A stretch of DNA of 64,000 bases from Rhizobium sp. Leaf453 (GTDB lineage Bacteria; Pseudomonadota; Alphaproteobacteria; Rhizobiales; Rhizobiaceae). Both the position numbers and the translations under genes were made by a program. Location of the stretch: assembly GCF_001425605.1 (NCBI RefSeq), contig NZ_LMRG01000004.1:81527-145526 (forward strand), written 5' to 3'. The notes below the pieces were generated by a model. The model had not been told where the DNA came from. It saw only the letters and a list, made by a program, of their open reading frames with translations, and did not search any database. Below, piece by piece: positions 17,097-25,629 of this stretch (position 1 is its first letter; each line of letters begins with the position of its first letter).

Positions 17097-17549
17097 TCAG
17101 GTCTTTCCGAAGCGCTGCGTAAAACGGGTCTCGTCATTCAGCGCCGTGGTGAGCTGGGCGTAATAGCCGCTCATTTCTGGCCTGATGAAAAGCTCGGTGG
17201 CATTCTCGTCGGTGAATTCATAGACCTTGCCGTCGATGGAGATGGGTGTCCATTCCAGGACGCGTGCAACCGCCCATTGAACATTGTCTCGGCGCGCAGT
17301 GTCAGCGCTCTTTTCTTCGGGGATAAACGGGCGACCATTGATCGTCGCCGCTTCAATGAGGCGGGACCGCTCAAGATTGCGGTTGGCTGATTGCTCGGCA
17401 TACGCCTTTGCCTTGGGGTGAGACGACGGGCAAAGGGTGAGGCTCCAACCGATCTTCCGGTCGCCGGAAACCATTTCGAGCACATAGTTCTGTGTAGGCA
17501 AGAAGCCGGTGATATCGATCGGGCCGGCGGATTTCGCTTCAGTCGTCAT
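17097..17549 (-). CDS. Tail assembly chaperone (G-like)
   Basis: 150 residues, soluble, beginning MTTEAKSAGPIDITGFL. It has no recognised motif, but its place between the tail tube genes and the tape measure, and the overlapping open -1 frame downstream, mark it as the short form of the tail assembly chaperone. It would coat the tape measure during tube polymerisation and not remain in the virion. Confidence 0.65.
   Translation of the reverse strand: MTTEAKSAGPIDITGFLPTQNYVLEMVSGDRKIGWSLTLCPSSHPKAKAYAEQSANRNLERSRLIEAATINGRPFIPEEKSADTARRDNVQWAVARVLEWTPISIDGKVYEFTDENATELFIRPEMSGYYAQLTTALNDETRFTQRFGKT
17103..17109 (-). promoter_or_regulatory. Probable -1 ribosomal frameshift site
   Basis: On the minus strand the bases CGGAAAG fall in phase as C GGA AAG, two codons before the stop of the short chaperone. 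They differ by one base from the lambda slippery heptamer GGGAAAG. A slip here joins residue Lys to the open -1 frame (GAC CTG ATC). The -1 frame is open from just after 17127 to 16756. No downstream pseudoknot was checked. Confidence 0.5.
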
Positions 17550-17647
17550 GTTCTGATCCTTTGTCGGAAGGGGCGGAGGCGACAGGTCCGACTACCCGCC
17601 GCCTCCTTGCTGCATGCAACGTCTTTCGGCTGTCGGGGCCGATCTCG

Positions 17648-17914
17648 TCAGTTTTTGACTGCTGCCTTTTCGACAACCTTGTCTGCGGCCTTCTGGGCAG
17701 CCAGTGCCGCCTTGTCAGCGACTTCGACCGGTACCTCATCGGAGGCGTTGACCTGTACGGTTGTCGATACTTTGCCGGTCTCGCTGACCGAGAGCGAAAG
17801 CAGCGCATCCATGGTCAGCGGCCACGTCACCGCCAGGCCGGCGGTCTTGGCCTCGACCAGTGCCTCATGAAAATTCTGGGCAGCGTCTCGCACTGCCTTT
17901 TCGGGATTGCTCAT
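17648..17914 (-). CDS. Small phage protein of the tail module
   Basis: 88 residues, with an alanine- and lysine-rich C-terminal helix (ADKAALAAQKAADKVVEKAAVKN). It is soluble and lacks a recognised family. Located 17 bases after the tail tube gene and about 100 bases before the chaperone, so a role in tail assembly is plausible but unproven. Confidence 0.5.
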   Translation of the reverse strand: MSNPEKAVRDAAQNFHEALVEAKTAGLAVTWPLTMDALLSLSVSETGKVSTTVQVNASDEVPVEVADKAALAAQKAADKVVEKAAVKN

Positions 17915-17931
17915 GCCAGTTCCTTTCAGGG

Positions 17932-19161
17932 TTAGGCCGCGTTGCTGACCTGGATGGTAACAGTCGTCGGGTCGAAGGCGCCGCCGCGGTTATCCTTGCC
18001 GACGAGATCAGCGGGAATGCCGAGCGTCACAGTGCGGGCACCGCCGGACTTCTGCAGGGCAGATTTGGCGACAGAGCCGAGTGTGAAGTTCGGGACTACG
18101 AGCGAGAAGAAGTCGGTCGGCGACGTTTCGTTCTCGGACGCCAGAAGATGCAAGGAAAGCTGCGTCTCTGCGTCGAAATCAGCCAGCGCCTGCAAGTCCT
18201 TCAACAGGAGCGTCAGGTTCATCGAGACCTGCTGCGTCCCCATGAACACATCCGGCGAAATGCCGGTCGGGTTGACCACTGTCGGTGCGGTCGGCTGCAG
18301 GTCCAGCGTGAAGTCGAACGCCGTCAGGTCGAGCACGTCGCTCGATCCTAGCCGGATAACAGCCTCGGATGCCGCAAGCGAAAGCTCGGTCGGGTCGGTC
18401 GGGCTGGTGAAATGCGGTGCGGAAACGCCGTTGACCACATCCATTTCGCCCGTTCCGGTCCAACTGTATTCCGCATCGAGCATGCCATCGGCATTCAGCC
18501 GGATCATGCCCCGGCCCCAACGGCAGTCCGGGTAGACCTCGGAAGCGTCGAGATCGTAGAGATGCTCCTCGATCGTGAAATAGGTCTTCGACATCGACCC
18601 AACGTTGCCGTTGGTCAGCACCCGGCCGACGCGCACGATGCTGAAGGCGGTATCCGCCGATGCGTTCACCACCAGCGTTTCGGAGACAGTGATGGTGGTC
18701 GCCGTCAGGCCGGTAATTCGCAGATTCTTGCCGTTGTTGGCCGCATCCGGAAGACCTGTGGCACGAATGACTTGGCCGACGCGCAGGCCTTCGGTGATCC
18801 AGCTGCCGGCGGCGGCAACGATCGTGTTCGCGCCCGTGGTGACGCTGGTCATCGCCGATTGCGTGATGGTCAGGTTTGCCGCCGACCAGGTGCCGCGCAT
18901 CAGAGCTTCCCAGACGGCATCCGCGCGGCCCATGCCGATTTCGCTCGAATATGTGCCGCTCGTCCGGCGCGAACCGTGACGGCCGCGAAGCTGCTGCCCA
19001 TCGCCGCGAACCAGCGCAGACTGCACCGCTGCCTTCGATAGCTGGCCACCAGCGCCGCCCGAGGTCGGCAGGATCTGGGCGCCCGAGCCGCTGGCCTGTG
19101 AACCCTTGGCCGATTGCGCCTTGAAGGCGACGTAGCCATTCCAATTTTCTGCGTACGCCAT
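17932..19161 (-). CDS. Major tail tube protein
   Basis: 409 residues beginning MAYAENWNGYVAFKAQSAKG. The pattern of the Phage_tube_2 type is seen: SSEIGMGRADAVWEALMRGTW near 75-95, an inserted beta domain (SWITEGLRVGQVIRATGLPDAANNGKNLRITGL) near 118-150, then YFTIEEHLYDLDASEVYPDCRWGRGMIRLNADGML near 195-230. Its size and place (first large gene after the head-tail connectors) fit a tube subunit. The N-terminal half also has an Ig-like strand content often found on tail tubes. Confidence 0.8.
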   Translation of the reverse strand: MAYAENWNGYVAFKAQSAKGSQASGSGAQILPTSGGAGGQLSKAAVQSALVRGDGQQLRGRHGSRRTSGTYSSEIGMGRADAVWEALMRGTWSAANLTITQSAMTSVTTGANTIVAAAGSWITEGLRVGQVIRATGLPDAANNGKNLRITGLTATTITVSETLVVNASADTAFSIVRVGRVLTNGNVGSMSKTYFTIEEHLYDLDASEVYPDCRWGRGMIRLNADGMLDAEYSWTGTGEMDVVNGVSAPHFTSPTDPTELSLAASEAVIRLGSSDVLDLTAFDFTLDLQPTAPTVVNPTGISPDVFMGTQQVSMNLTLLLKDLQALADFDAETQLSLHLLASENETSPTDFFSLVVPNFTLGSVAKSALQKSGGARTVTLGIPADLVGKDNRGGAFDPTTVTIQVSNAA

Positions 19162-19212
19162 GCGTCGCTCCTTCAGGATGTCCGCATCAAGGCGGGTTGA
19201 TGATGGTGGTGA

Positions 19213-19665
19213 TTAGCCGCGGTGCCAGTAGACGAAAGCGCAGGTCATGGTCGTGCCGAACCAAGCCCCATCGTCAGACCCGCTGTTGCCGCCTTCCGGG
19301 TACGGATCTTCGGTGCGGACACAGCAGCCGGGCGTGTCGTCATAGAATTTCTTGCGCCGGAAGATTTCGCCGATATCCACGGCGATCTGCTTTCCGACTT
19401 CGGGACCGGTTCCGATCGGGGTAAAGACATGCACCTGGATGAGCCCGTCATACCGATAGACATGATTGCCCGGCCGGCCTTGCCCGACGATCTCGCTGTT
19501 GAAGCATTCGATCTCAAGGTTGACCCACGGCAACAGGATGCCGTCTCCATCCGCCGGCGGCCACGGATCGGCCGGCGTCTCGTTCTGATAGGTGATCCGG
19601 TGTGCCGTCCAGTTGGCTACGAGCCGTGCCTTGATTGCCAGTTCGGCACCCGCATAATCAGCCAT
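19213..19665 (-). CDS. Tail terminator protein (DUF4128-like)
   Basis: 150 residues from ATG 19665, which overlaps the TGA of the preceding gene. Contains IKARLVANWTAHRITYQNE, LLPWVNLEIECFNS and YDGLIQVHVFTPIGTG, the pattern of phage tail terminators (gpU-like, DUF4128) that stop tube growth and join it to the head. Encoded directly before the tube gene in transcription order. Confidence 0.7.
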   Translation of the reverse strand: MADYAGAELAIKARLVANWTAHRITYQNETPADPWPPADGDGILLPWVNLEIECFNSEIVGQGRPGNHVYRYDGLIQVHVFTPIGTGPEVGKQIAVDIGEIFRRKKFYDDTPGCCVRTEDPYPEGGNSGSDDGAWFGTTMTCAFVYWHRG

Positions 19666-20372
19666 CACAGTTCCCTGATAACCAGGCACGGATACCGGAC
19701 ATCCGATCGATTATGTGCCGTCTTGCCATGGCGCTTTCCGATCGCGCTTTCGATAACACCGGAGGCGGCACGTGCAACGCCGTCGTGGCCGAGCCACCAT
19801 GATTTCCCGGTCGACGCCGCCTCTGCCTGGTTCACTGCCTGTCCGCCGATGACAGCCCGGAATGTGAACTCGACCTTGACCATGTTGCCGAACCGGCCCA
19901 TGACGATCCGGCGCGCCTGCTGATAGACCTTGGACGTGCCAGAGACCCGCATCTTCATTGCGCCAACTTCGATCTTCCGCGCATAGGGGAGCGTGTTGGT
20001 GATCATCACGTCATCGCCTGACTGATAGCCCGAAAGATCCGCCACGGGATGCCCGTTCAGGTAAAGCCGGTGCGCGTTCTTGTACGCTCCAGAAAGTTCC
20101 GGCGACTTGTCGATCAGCGTGGCGATAGCGAAATCCACGACCTCCTGAATGCGGCTGTACTGATAGACAATCCGCCCATCGTGCTTGACCGCCTCTTCCG
20201 GCGCCCCGATTTGGCCATCGACGATCCGGACGAAAGACGATGGCGGCGGCGGGTCGCTCATGACCTCGCTGTGCGCCCGCTTCGCAATCCGCACGATGAA
20301 CTTTTGCGTCTCTTCCACAGTTTCCTGCTTCAGGACGCGGACCAGTTCCGACATCGAGCCGTAGCGCGCCAT
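19665..20372 (-). CDS. HK97 gp10-like head-tail / minor tail component
   Basis: 235 residues. The first part (VLKQETVEETQKFIVRIAKRAHSEVMSDPP) is a helical HK97 gp10-type region, and the middle holds a VRIVDGQ...DGRIVYQYSR block and ITNTLPYARKIEVGAMKM, typical of proteins lining the head-tail joint. The start overlaps the preceding stop by one base and the end overlaps the next start by one base, so the four connector genes are translationally coupled. Confidence 0.65.
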   Translation of the reverse strand: MARYGSMSELVRVLKQETVEETQKFIVRIAKRAHSEVMSDPPPPSSFVRIVDGQIGAPEEAVKHDGRIVYQYSRIQEVVDFAIATLIDKSPELSGAYKNAHRLYLNGHPVADLSGYQSGDDVMITNTLPYARKIEVGAMKMRVSGTSKVYQQARRIVMGRFGNMVKVEFTFRAVIGGQAVNQAEAASTGKSWWLGHDGVARAASGVIESAIGKRHGKTAHNRSDVRYPCLVIREL

Positions 20373-20698
20373 CAGCCTTTGATCACCATGTTGATGCGCA
20401 CGACGATGTCGTTGAGACGAATGATTTCCGGCATGCCGATTATACCGCCTTGCCCGTCCGCATGCTTAACGATCGTGTTGGCACCGGGAAGGCCGAATGC
20501 GTCCAGACCAGTCGGAGACAGCGTCACTTTCTTGGCGGTCTGCGTGATGGTGCCGACGATATCCTCAGCCTTCACGCCCCGCACAAAGGCCTTGACCGTC
20601 GCCTGCCCCGTTGTCGTGTTGCCCTTGCGGAGTGTGACCGCCTGCCCGTGTTTTGCGAGCTGCCGGTCGAGCGCTCCGATTGCCTGTGCTGGGGTCAT
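20372..20698 (-). CDS. Head closure protein (phage head-tail joining)
   Basis: 108 residues. VTLRKGNTTTGQATVKAFVRG and IVGTITQTAKKVTLSPTGL fit the head closure (gpFII/SPP1 gp16-like) class of small beta-barrel proteins. Overlaps the connector gene upstream by four bases. The position, between connector and gp10-like genes, is conserved in HK97-type phages. Confidence 0.65.
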   Translation of the reverse strand: MTPAQAIGALDRQLAKHGQAVTLRKGNTTTGQATVKAFVRGVKAEDIVGTITQTAKKVTLSPTGLDAFGLPGANTIVKHADGQGGIIGMPEIIRLNDIVVRINMVIKG

Positions 20699-21300
20699 GC
20701 GTAGACCCTCAGACCTTGAAGTAGGCTTTCACAGGCCCGGCGTATAACATTCTCCGCTTGGTCACTGACGGTATATTGAGTGGTGCCAACGCCCTCGACT
20801 TCTTCCGAACGGAGAAACAGATTTTCGGACCCGACTGCCCGCAGCTGCTGAACCATAAGGATTACAGCCTGTTTTGCCTCCTCCGGCACGTCATCGGCTT
20901 CGTATCCCGCCTCATATCGGATCCTGATCGGCTCCGGCTGACCGGAGAGATATGGCGCGGAGAACGATGGCCGAAACCAGATGCCGAAGTCCGTCTTCAG
21001 ATAATCCGTGTCCGGCACAGTCTGCTCTACGTCGGAGCTGTCGATGTACTTTACGCTGGTGATAGAAATCAGAGGCGGATATGGCAGCCGGATGTAATCC
21101 CCGCACCGCTCCCAGGTCTCAAGAGACAGTTCCAGCGTCTGCTTGCCCAGCGCGCGCCCGAGCCATCCCGTGGGTCCATCGATGCTGCGCTGGACCGCAA
21201 GAATTTGTGCAGCAACGACAGGATCGGTGGGTCCAGGGCTACCGGCAATTTTGTCCGGGGCTACGATAGGCGCCGGGCCTGAGATGCGGCGGACTGCCAT
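20695..21300 (-). CDS. Head-tail connector (adaptor) protein
   Basis: 201 residues. Contains LPYPPLISITSVKYIDSSDVEQTVP followed by IRIRYEAGYEADDVPEEAKQAVILMVQQL, a hallmark of phage adaptor proteins (HK97 gp6/phiE125 gp8 type) that bind the portal ring. Helical C-terminus. First gene of the connector set, four bases after the spike-base-like gene. Confidence 0.75.
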   Translation of the reverse strand: MAVRRISGPAPIVAPDKIAGSPGPTDPVVAAQILAVQRSIDGPTGWLGRALGKQTLELSLETWERCGDYIRLPYPPLISITSVKYIDSSDVEQTVPDTDYLKTDFGIWFRPSFSAPYLSGQPEPIRIRYEAGYEADDVPEEAKQAVILMVQQLRAVGSENLFLRSEEVEGVGTTQYTVSDQAENVIRRACESLLQGLRVYA

Positions 21301-21303
21301 CGA

Positions 21304-21579
21304 TCAGTCTTCGACCGTTGCGACCGTCGCGGTCGTACCAGTCGCCATGACGCGCCGAACTTCGAATGGTGGGATAAACCCCGCGCTGACGCCGACGAAA
21401 GCGATCGGTGATCCGTCTGCGTTGTTGGTCGGGATCACGGCGATGTTGCCTGAGGTCAGACAGACAACACACTTCACGGGCGCGTCAGCAACATCAGTCG
21501 AATTGTTCGGCGTGATGACGCGGCCGAGAGTGCCAAATGACGATCGGCTTTTGACCGACGAACGTTCCTTGAGCGCCAT
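21304..21579 (-). CDS. Spike base protein-like (RCAP_rcc01079 family)
   Basis: 91 residues. The order ITPNNSTDVADAP, CVVCLTSGNIAVIP, IAFVGVSAGFIPPFEVRRVMATGTTAT matches the small family named after the Rhodobacter gene transfer agent spike base protein: Asp at the start of a turn, a glycine-flanked beta strand, then a P.....RV.ATGTTAT ending. Here it lies in the head module, not next to fibres, which suggests a capsid-surface or head-fibre role (inference). Confidence 0.55.
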   Translation of the reverse strand: MALKERSSVKSRSSFGTLGRVITPNNSTDVADAPVKCVVCLTSGNIAVIPTNNADGSPIAFVGVSAGFIPPFEVRRVMATGTTATVATVED

Positions 21580-21589
21580 GCCGGCCTCC

Positions 21590-22015
21590 TTACGTGTTCG
21601 TCAGCGCTGCGCTGATGATGACCTTGCCGCTGGGCAGGATCACACCGAGATAGGCGGCTTCCGTGCCGGTGTCGGTCCATGTCAGGTCGATGTCACCGTC
21701 CGCTTCGGAAACAGCGCGGAAAAGCTTCTTGGCGACGATCGTCAGCAGAGCGCCATCCGTGCCGACAGCGATGCCAGTGGAGCCGCCGGTTGCAACGAAA
21801 GCATCACCGTTTGCATCAGCGAAGACGGCGATCTCGACCGAGGCGCGAACAGCAAGGTCATTCCCCTGCCCGTCCTTGAGCTGGATCGCGATGGCGCGGA
21901 CATTGGTGTTTTCGGCGCCGACTGTGATTGATGCGCCGGCCACGCCACCGCCGAGATCGACGATGTCATTCGGCCCTGTGATGAGCGTGTTGGGGTTGGG
22001 ACGACGAATGCTCAT
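21590..22015 (-). CDS. Phage head-module protein, possible decoration protein
   Basis: 141 residues with alternating beta-type sequence (ASITVGAENTNVRAIAIQLKDGQGNDLAVRASVEIAVFADANGD) and no membrane segment. Directly downstream of the capsid genes, where decoration or head-fibre proteins are often found. The start at ATG 22015 overlaps the previous stop. Family not recognised. Confidence 0.5.
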   Translation of the reverse strand: MSIRRPNPNTLITGPNDIVDLGGGVAGASITVGAENTNVRAIAIQLKDGQGNDLAVRASVEIAVFADANGDAFVATGGSTGIAVGTDGALLTIVAKKLFRAVSEADGDIDLTWTDTGTEAAYLGVILPSGKVIISAALTNT

Positions 22016-22248
22016 CACTTCTCTCCTTTGGTCGGCTTGGAAGCAGCTTTGTTGTCAGGCTCGGCGGCGGCTTTGTTCTCTGGCTCGGCGGCGGCCTTCT
22101 TGACGGCTTTCGGCTCGCCTTCCACGGCCGCGAGCCCGCGCTTGACGAACTCCTTGCCGCGTTCCTCGCTCTCTACTTCAAAGACCTGGCCGGCATGAAC
22201 CTGCTTGGTCTCGGACGAATAGAAGCTATCGAGTGCTTTCAGTTTCAT
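22015..22248 (-). CDS. Small phage protein with Ala/Lys/Glu-rich tail
   Basis: 77 residues from ATG 22248 (GAAGGAG upstream). Residues 1-45 are a compact domain (MKLKALDSFYSSETKQVHAGQ and an EERGKEFVKRGLA ending) seen in small proteins following phage capsid genes. The rest is a low-complexity tail with the near-repeats AAAEPENKAAAEPDNKAASKP. Possibly head-associated; function unknown. Confidence 0.55.
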   Translation of the reverse strand: MKLKALDSFYSSETKQVHAGQVFEVESEERGKEFVKRGLAAVEGEPKAVKKAAAEPENKAAAEPDNKAASKPTKGEK

Positions 22249-22314
22249 GATGTTTCTCCTTCGGCTCATGAAAGCGGCGGCGAGTGAGGCCGCCGCTTGT
22301 GATCAACCGAACGA

Positions 22315-23595
22315 TCACGGAACGTTGCCGAGATCGCCCTTGATGAAGGCCTCGGGGCGATAGACAGCGAGCGCCAGGCGCTCTTCTGCACGGATGGTCA
22401 CGAGGTTCTTGGTGAAGTTGTCAGCATCCTCGGTCGAGATATCGACGTGGGCATCTTCGCGGTCGAAGATCTGAGCCGCCATGTTGAAGGCGCCGACGAG
22501 GAACTTGTCCACGGTCATTGCCTGCGTTTCGACGACCGGCAGACGCCAGAGAAGCGGCTGCGCACCGCTGCCGGGGCCACCAAGGATATAGCGACCTTCG
22601 CCGTCCTTGGTCATTTCGATACGAGCCCAATCATGCATGCTGAGCACGATGCCAGACGCCGGGTATTCAGCGAGCGCCGCCTGCAAGAGAGCCAGACGGA
22701 TTGTGTCGATCATGGTCTGGTCGGCCGGGGTGAACGGCGCCGAGAAGGCCGTGGCCTGGGTATAGATGCCGTTCAAGTCGGTACCGGTGCCGCCGCCCAT
22801 CAGAAGCTGAGCTTCTTCGACGAAGTCGAGACCGTAGCGCAGGCGTCCATCAACGTAGCTCTGGAGCTGCGGGACGTCGTCGAGAATCTGTACGGTTGCC
22901 TTGACGAAGTGAGCGATCGTGGTCACCGGTGCGGTCACGAGATCGAACTTGATTTCGGACTGAGGCTTGGAAGCACCAGAGGTCTCGGAAACCGTTGCGG
23001 CGTTGTTGGTGAAGCCGGTTTCCTTGACGTACTGGATCGCGTTGGACGACGTGCGGCCGGGCATCAGCAGATCGCGGATGGTCATGCGACGGTTAGGCGA
23101 CGCGACGATACCCGGCTGGCGCTGCGGCACGATGAGGTCGCCGGCAGAGCCGTTGGCATCCGTGGTGAGCGACGAGATGATCGCCTTGACGGAGACACGG
23201 GCACGGCCGCGCTTGGACGCCAGGAGTGCCTTCACCTCTTCGTTGTCGGTGACCTGCTCGCCGATCGACTTGCGACGGTTGCCGCCGTCATCGTCGCCGC
23301 CACGACGGGCCAGCTTCTGCTCGGCTTCTGTCATGCGGGCGCCGATCTCGTTGAGCTTTACAAGCGCTTCGTCGGCCTTTTGCTTCGATTCCTGCGAAAG
23401 CTGTTCGCCGGCCTTGACCTTCTTGTCGGCCTCTTCGGCGAAGCGCTTGACCTCGTCGGTCGCCAGCTTGAGGCCCGCCGCCAGTGCCTTGATATCGACT
23501 TCCTCGCTGCCGCCGGCATCCTTACGGCCGCGCTCGAACGAATTGTCATGCGTCAACATCGCCGCGAGAGCGCAGCTTGAAATGAGGGTTTTCAT
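22315..23595 (-). CDS. Major capsid protein (HK97 gp5-like)
   Basis: 426 residues from ATG 23595, which has AAAGGAAC eight bases upstream. Residues 20-130 form a charged coiled-coil scaffold (delta) region, expected to be removed by the protease encoded upstream. From about 150 the HK97 fold is recognisable: DLIVPQRQPGIVASPNRRMTIRDLL, AQLLMGGGTGTDLNGI and the C-terminal VDKFLVGAFNMAAQIFDREDAHVDI, ending in the usual VTIRAEERLALAVYRPEAFIKG. The gene order protease-capsid is that of HK97-type phages. Confidence 0.92.
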   Translation of the reverse strand: MKTLISSCALAAMLTHDNSFERGRKDAGGSEEVDIKALAAGLKLATDEVKRFAEEADKKVKAGEQLSQESKQKADEALVKLNEIGARMTEAEQKLARRGGDDDGGNRRKSIGEQVTDNEEVKALLASKRGRARVSVKAIISSLTTDANGSAGDLIVPQRQPGIVASPNRRMTIRDLLMPGRTSSNAIQYVKETGFTNNAATVSETSGASKPQSEIKFDLVTAPVTTIAHFVKATVQILDDVPQLQSYVDGRLRYGLDFVEEAQLLMGGGTGTDLNGIYTQATAFSAPFTPADQTMIDTIRLALLQAALAEYPASGIVLSMHDWARIEMTKDGEGRYILGGPGSGAQPLLWRLPVVETQAMTVDKFLVGAFNMAAQIFDREDAHVDISTEDADNFTKNLVTIRAEERLALAVYRPEAFIKGDLGNVP

Positions 23596-23608
23596 TGGAG
23601 TTGTTCCT

Positions 23609-24301
23609 TTAGAACGAAGGGAGTTTGAACTTGCCAAGGTGCTCCATGAGACCTTTGGCAGCTTCGATGTCGCCTTTGCCCTCGGACTCACTCCGATCGA
23701 GCAGGTGCTTCAAGCCGCGATTGGCGATCACCGCAGCTTGGGTCTTCGAGAACCCTGCCTCACGCAGGACGTCCTCAAATTCAGAAAGGGTGGGAAGTCC
23801 GCCGTGGGCGAGCTTCATCTTGACCGCATCGACCCGCGCGTCTTCGTTCGCGGGGAATGTCACGAGGCTGATTTCCACGAGGTCGAGCCGGCTCAGCGTA
23901 CGGATGCCGGTTTTCTCGTCGTAAGACGATTCACGGACCCAATATCCGATGGAAAGGCCAGAAACAGCGCCTGCCTTCATGAGTGCGTGCGCTTCCTTGG
24001 CCTGGGAGACGTCGCCGATCAACAGTTTTCCTTCACCGAAAAGGCCCCGGTCGTCCTCGATCAGGCTTTCCCAGATCCCGATCGGCGATCCTGACCTGTG
24101 CTGCCAAAGAACAGGCACCGGACGGCCCTTTTCCTTCAATTCAGCAAGGCTTTCGGCGAAGGCGCTAGGCGCGACGACTTCCTTGTAACTGTCCACGACG
24201 CCGAAGACCGAGCCGTAACCGGAAAACTTGCCGTCTTCCTCGACGGCCTTCACCTTCAGGTGGAAATCGCGGACCTTCATGGAACCGTGCTTGTGTTTCA
24301 T
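23609..24301 (-). CDS. Prohead protease (peptidase U35/S78, HK97 gp4-like)
   Basis: 230 residues. Catalytic His in VLWQHRSGSPIG (about residue 67) and Ser in GAVSGLSIGYWV (about 114) match the S78 family. EISLVTFPANEDARVDAVK is the typical closing block. The C-terminus carries a helical tail that likely acts as an internal scaffold. It would cut the capsid delta region and itself. Overlaps the portal stop by four bases. Confidence 0.9.
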   Translation of the reverse strand: MKHKHGSMKVRDFHLKVKAVEEDGKFSGYGSVFGVVDSYKEVVAPSAFAESLAELKEKGRPVPVLWQHRSGSPIGIWESLIEDDRGLFGEGKLLIGDVSQAKEAHALMKAGAVSGLSIGYWVRESSYDEKTGIRTLSRLDLVEISLVTFPANEDARVDAVKMKLAHGGLPTLSEFEDVLREAGFSKTQAAVIANRGLKHLLDRSESEGKGDIEAAKGLMEHLGKFKLPSF

Positions 24302-25629
24302 TGCTCTGTCTCCAGTGGCGGGCCACCGTTGTGACCGATGCGGGCTTTGACTGCCTGATCAACCAATTGATCGATGCCGAGCCAGGCCATCAGTGAATTT
24401 CGCGCTCCAGCCTCATTGCCGGCGGCAATCGCCCCCAGCTGATCAAGCGGAACGAGGTTTGATTGAACCGTGAGGACGTTTCCGCCTTCCATCGGCGGCC
24501 GGTTTTCCATGGCGCGGATTTCATTGCGCGTCAGAATGCCGTTTTGCGACTGCGAATTCTGGATTGCGGCGCGGCCGGCGCTGTCCGCGCGCAGGAGCCC
24601 CTCGAGAACGAACTCGGCATATATCGTTCCGCGCTCGGCCGGCGCGATCAGTTGCTTTTTCACCGCCTGCTCGATGCGAGTGAGGTATGGGCGGAGCGAA
24701 AACGTCAGAAATCCGATCATCTGCTGCTCAAGTCCGGTGCCCCAGCTTGTTGTCTTCTCCGTATGGCCCACCATGAATGGCGGTACGCGGAACCAACGGC
24801 AGATAACCTCGACATTGAAGCCACGAGCCTGCAAAAGCTGGAGGTCTTCGGGCGGCATACCCTTGATTTCTTTCCAATCGAGGCCGTGTTCCAGAATACC
24901 CGCTCGGGCTGTCGCGCCCGGCCCCGTTATGGGGTCGATAAACGTCTCCCGAAGTTCCTTTTTCTGCTCGGGAGTGGCACCTTTGGGAACGACGAGGAAA
25001 CCGCCCGGGCGCGTACCATTGCGCATGGCGCTGGACGCTGCCAGGTCGGTGTCAGATGACAGGCTGAGCGTCCGGCGAGCATACGCGATCGGCGAAAGAC
25101 CCGTGTCACCACCAACGCCGAAGCCGCGAATGTGGAATATCTTGTTCTCGGAATAGGTTTTGCGCCCATCCTTGTCCTCGTACCGATAAACGCGAGCACC
25201 ATTCCTGTCTCTGGATACCGTCATCAGGTCTGGGCGCAGAAAATTCAGCGCGATCAGTTCCTTGCTGCTGTTCGTTACCTTTTCAGAATAGAAATTGCCC
25301 CACAGGCACAGGCACGCGACCGCCGCTTCCCAGAATTCTGCAGCCGTCTGGTCAGCATTCGGGCTGTCGTGCAACAAAGCGTAAAGCGAATGTCTTGTGT
25401 CGGAGACACGGCCGCCGTTTTCGTCTTTCCGGTAGAGCCCGAGCGGCAAAGTGCCGATAGTTTCCGACAGTAGGCGCACGCACGACCATACAGTGTCGAG
25501 CTGCATCGCCGTGTCAGCCGTCATGTTCGGGCCGACCCGCTCCGGTTCGACAGTCGATAGCTTTGCCTTGTAGCCGGTTGACCTGAAAAACAGACTCCCG
25601 AACCAGCCATTCAAACCAAATACCGCCAT
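24298..25629 (-). CDS. Portal protein (HK97 gp3 family)
   Basis: 443 residues. Shows MTADTAMQLDTVWSCVRLLSETIGTLPLGLYRK near the start, VIPKG-type VVPKGATPEQKKELRETF, FNVEVICRWFRVPPFMVGHTEKTTSWGTGLEQQMIGF in the middle and LRADSAGRAAIQNSQSQNGILTRNEIRAMENRPPM towards the end, all typical of HK97 portals. It forms the dodecamer through which DNA enters. Directly follows the large terminase gene, sharing one base. Confidence 0.92.
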   Translation of the reverse strand: MAVFGLNGWFGSLFFRSTGYKAKLSTVEPERVGPNMTADTAMQLDTVWSCVRLLSETIGTLPLGLYRKDENGGRVSDTRHSLYALLHDSPNADQTAAEFWEAAVACLCLWGNFYSEKVTNSSKELIALNFLRPDLMTVSRDRNGARVYRYEDKDGRKTYSENKIFHIRGFGVGGDTGLSPIAYARRTLSLSSDTDLAASSAMRNGTRPGGFLVVPKGATPEQKKELRETFIDPITGPGATARAGILEHGLDWKEIKGMPPEDLQLLQARGFNVEVICRWFRVPPFMVGHTEKTTSWGTGLEQQMIGFLTFSLRPYLTRIEQAVKKQLIAPAERGTIYAEFVLEGLLRADSAGRAAIQNSQSQNGILTRNEIRAMENRPPMEGGNVLTVQSNLVPLDQLGAIAAGNEAGARNSLMAWLGIDQLVDQAVKARIGHNGGPPLETEQ

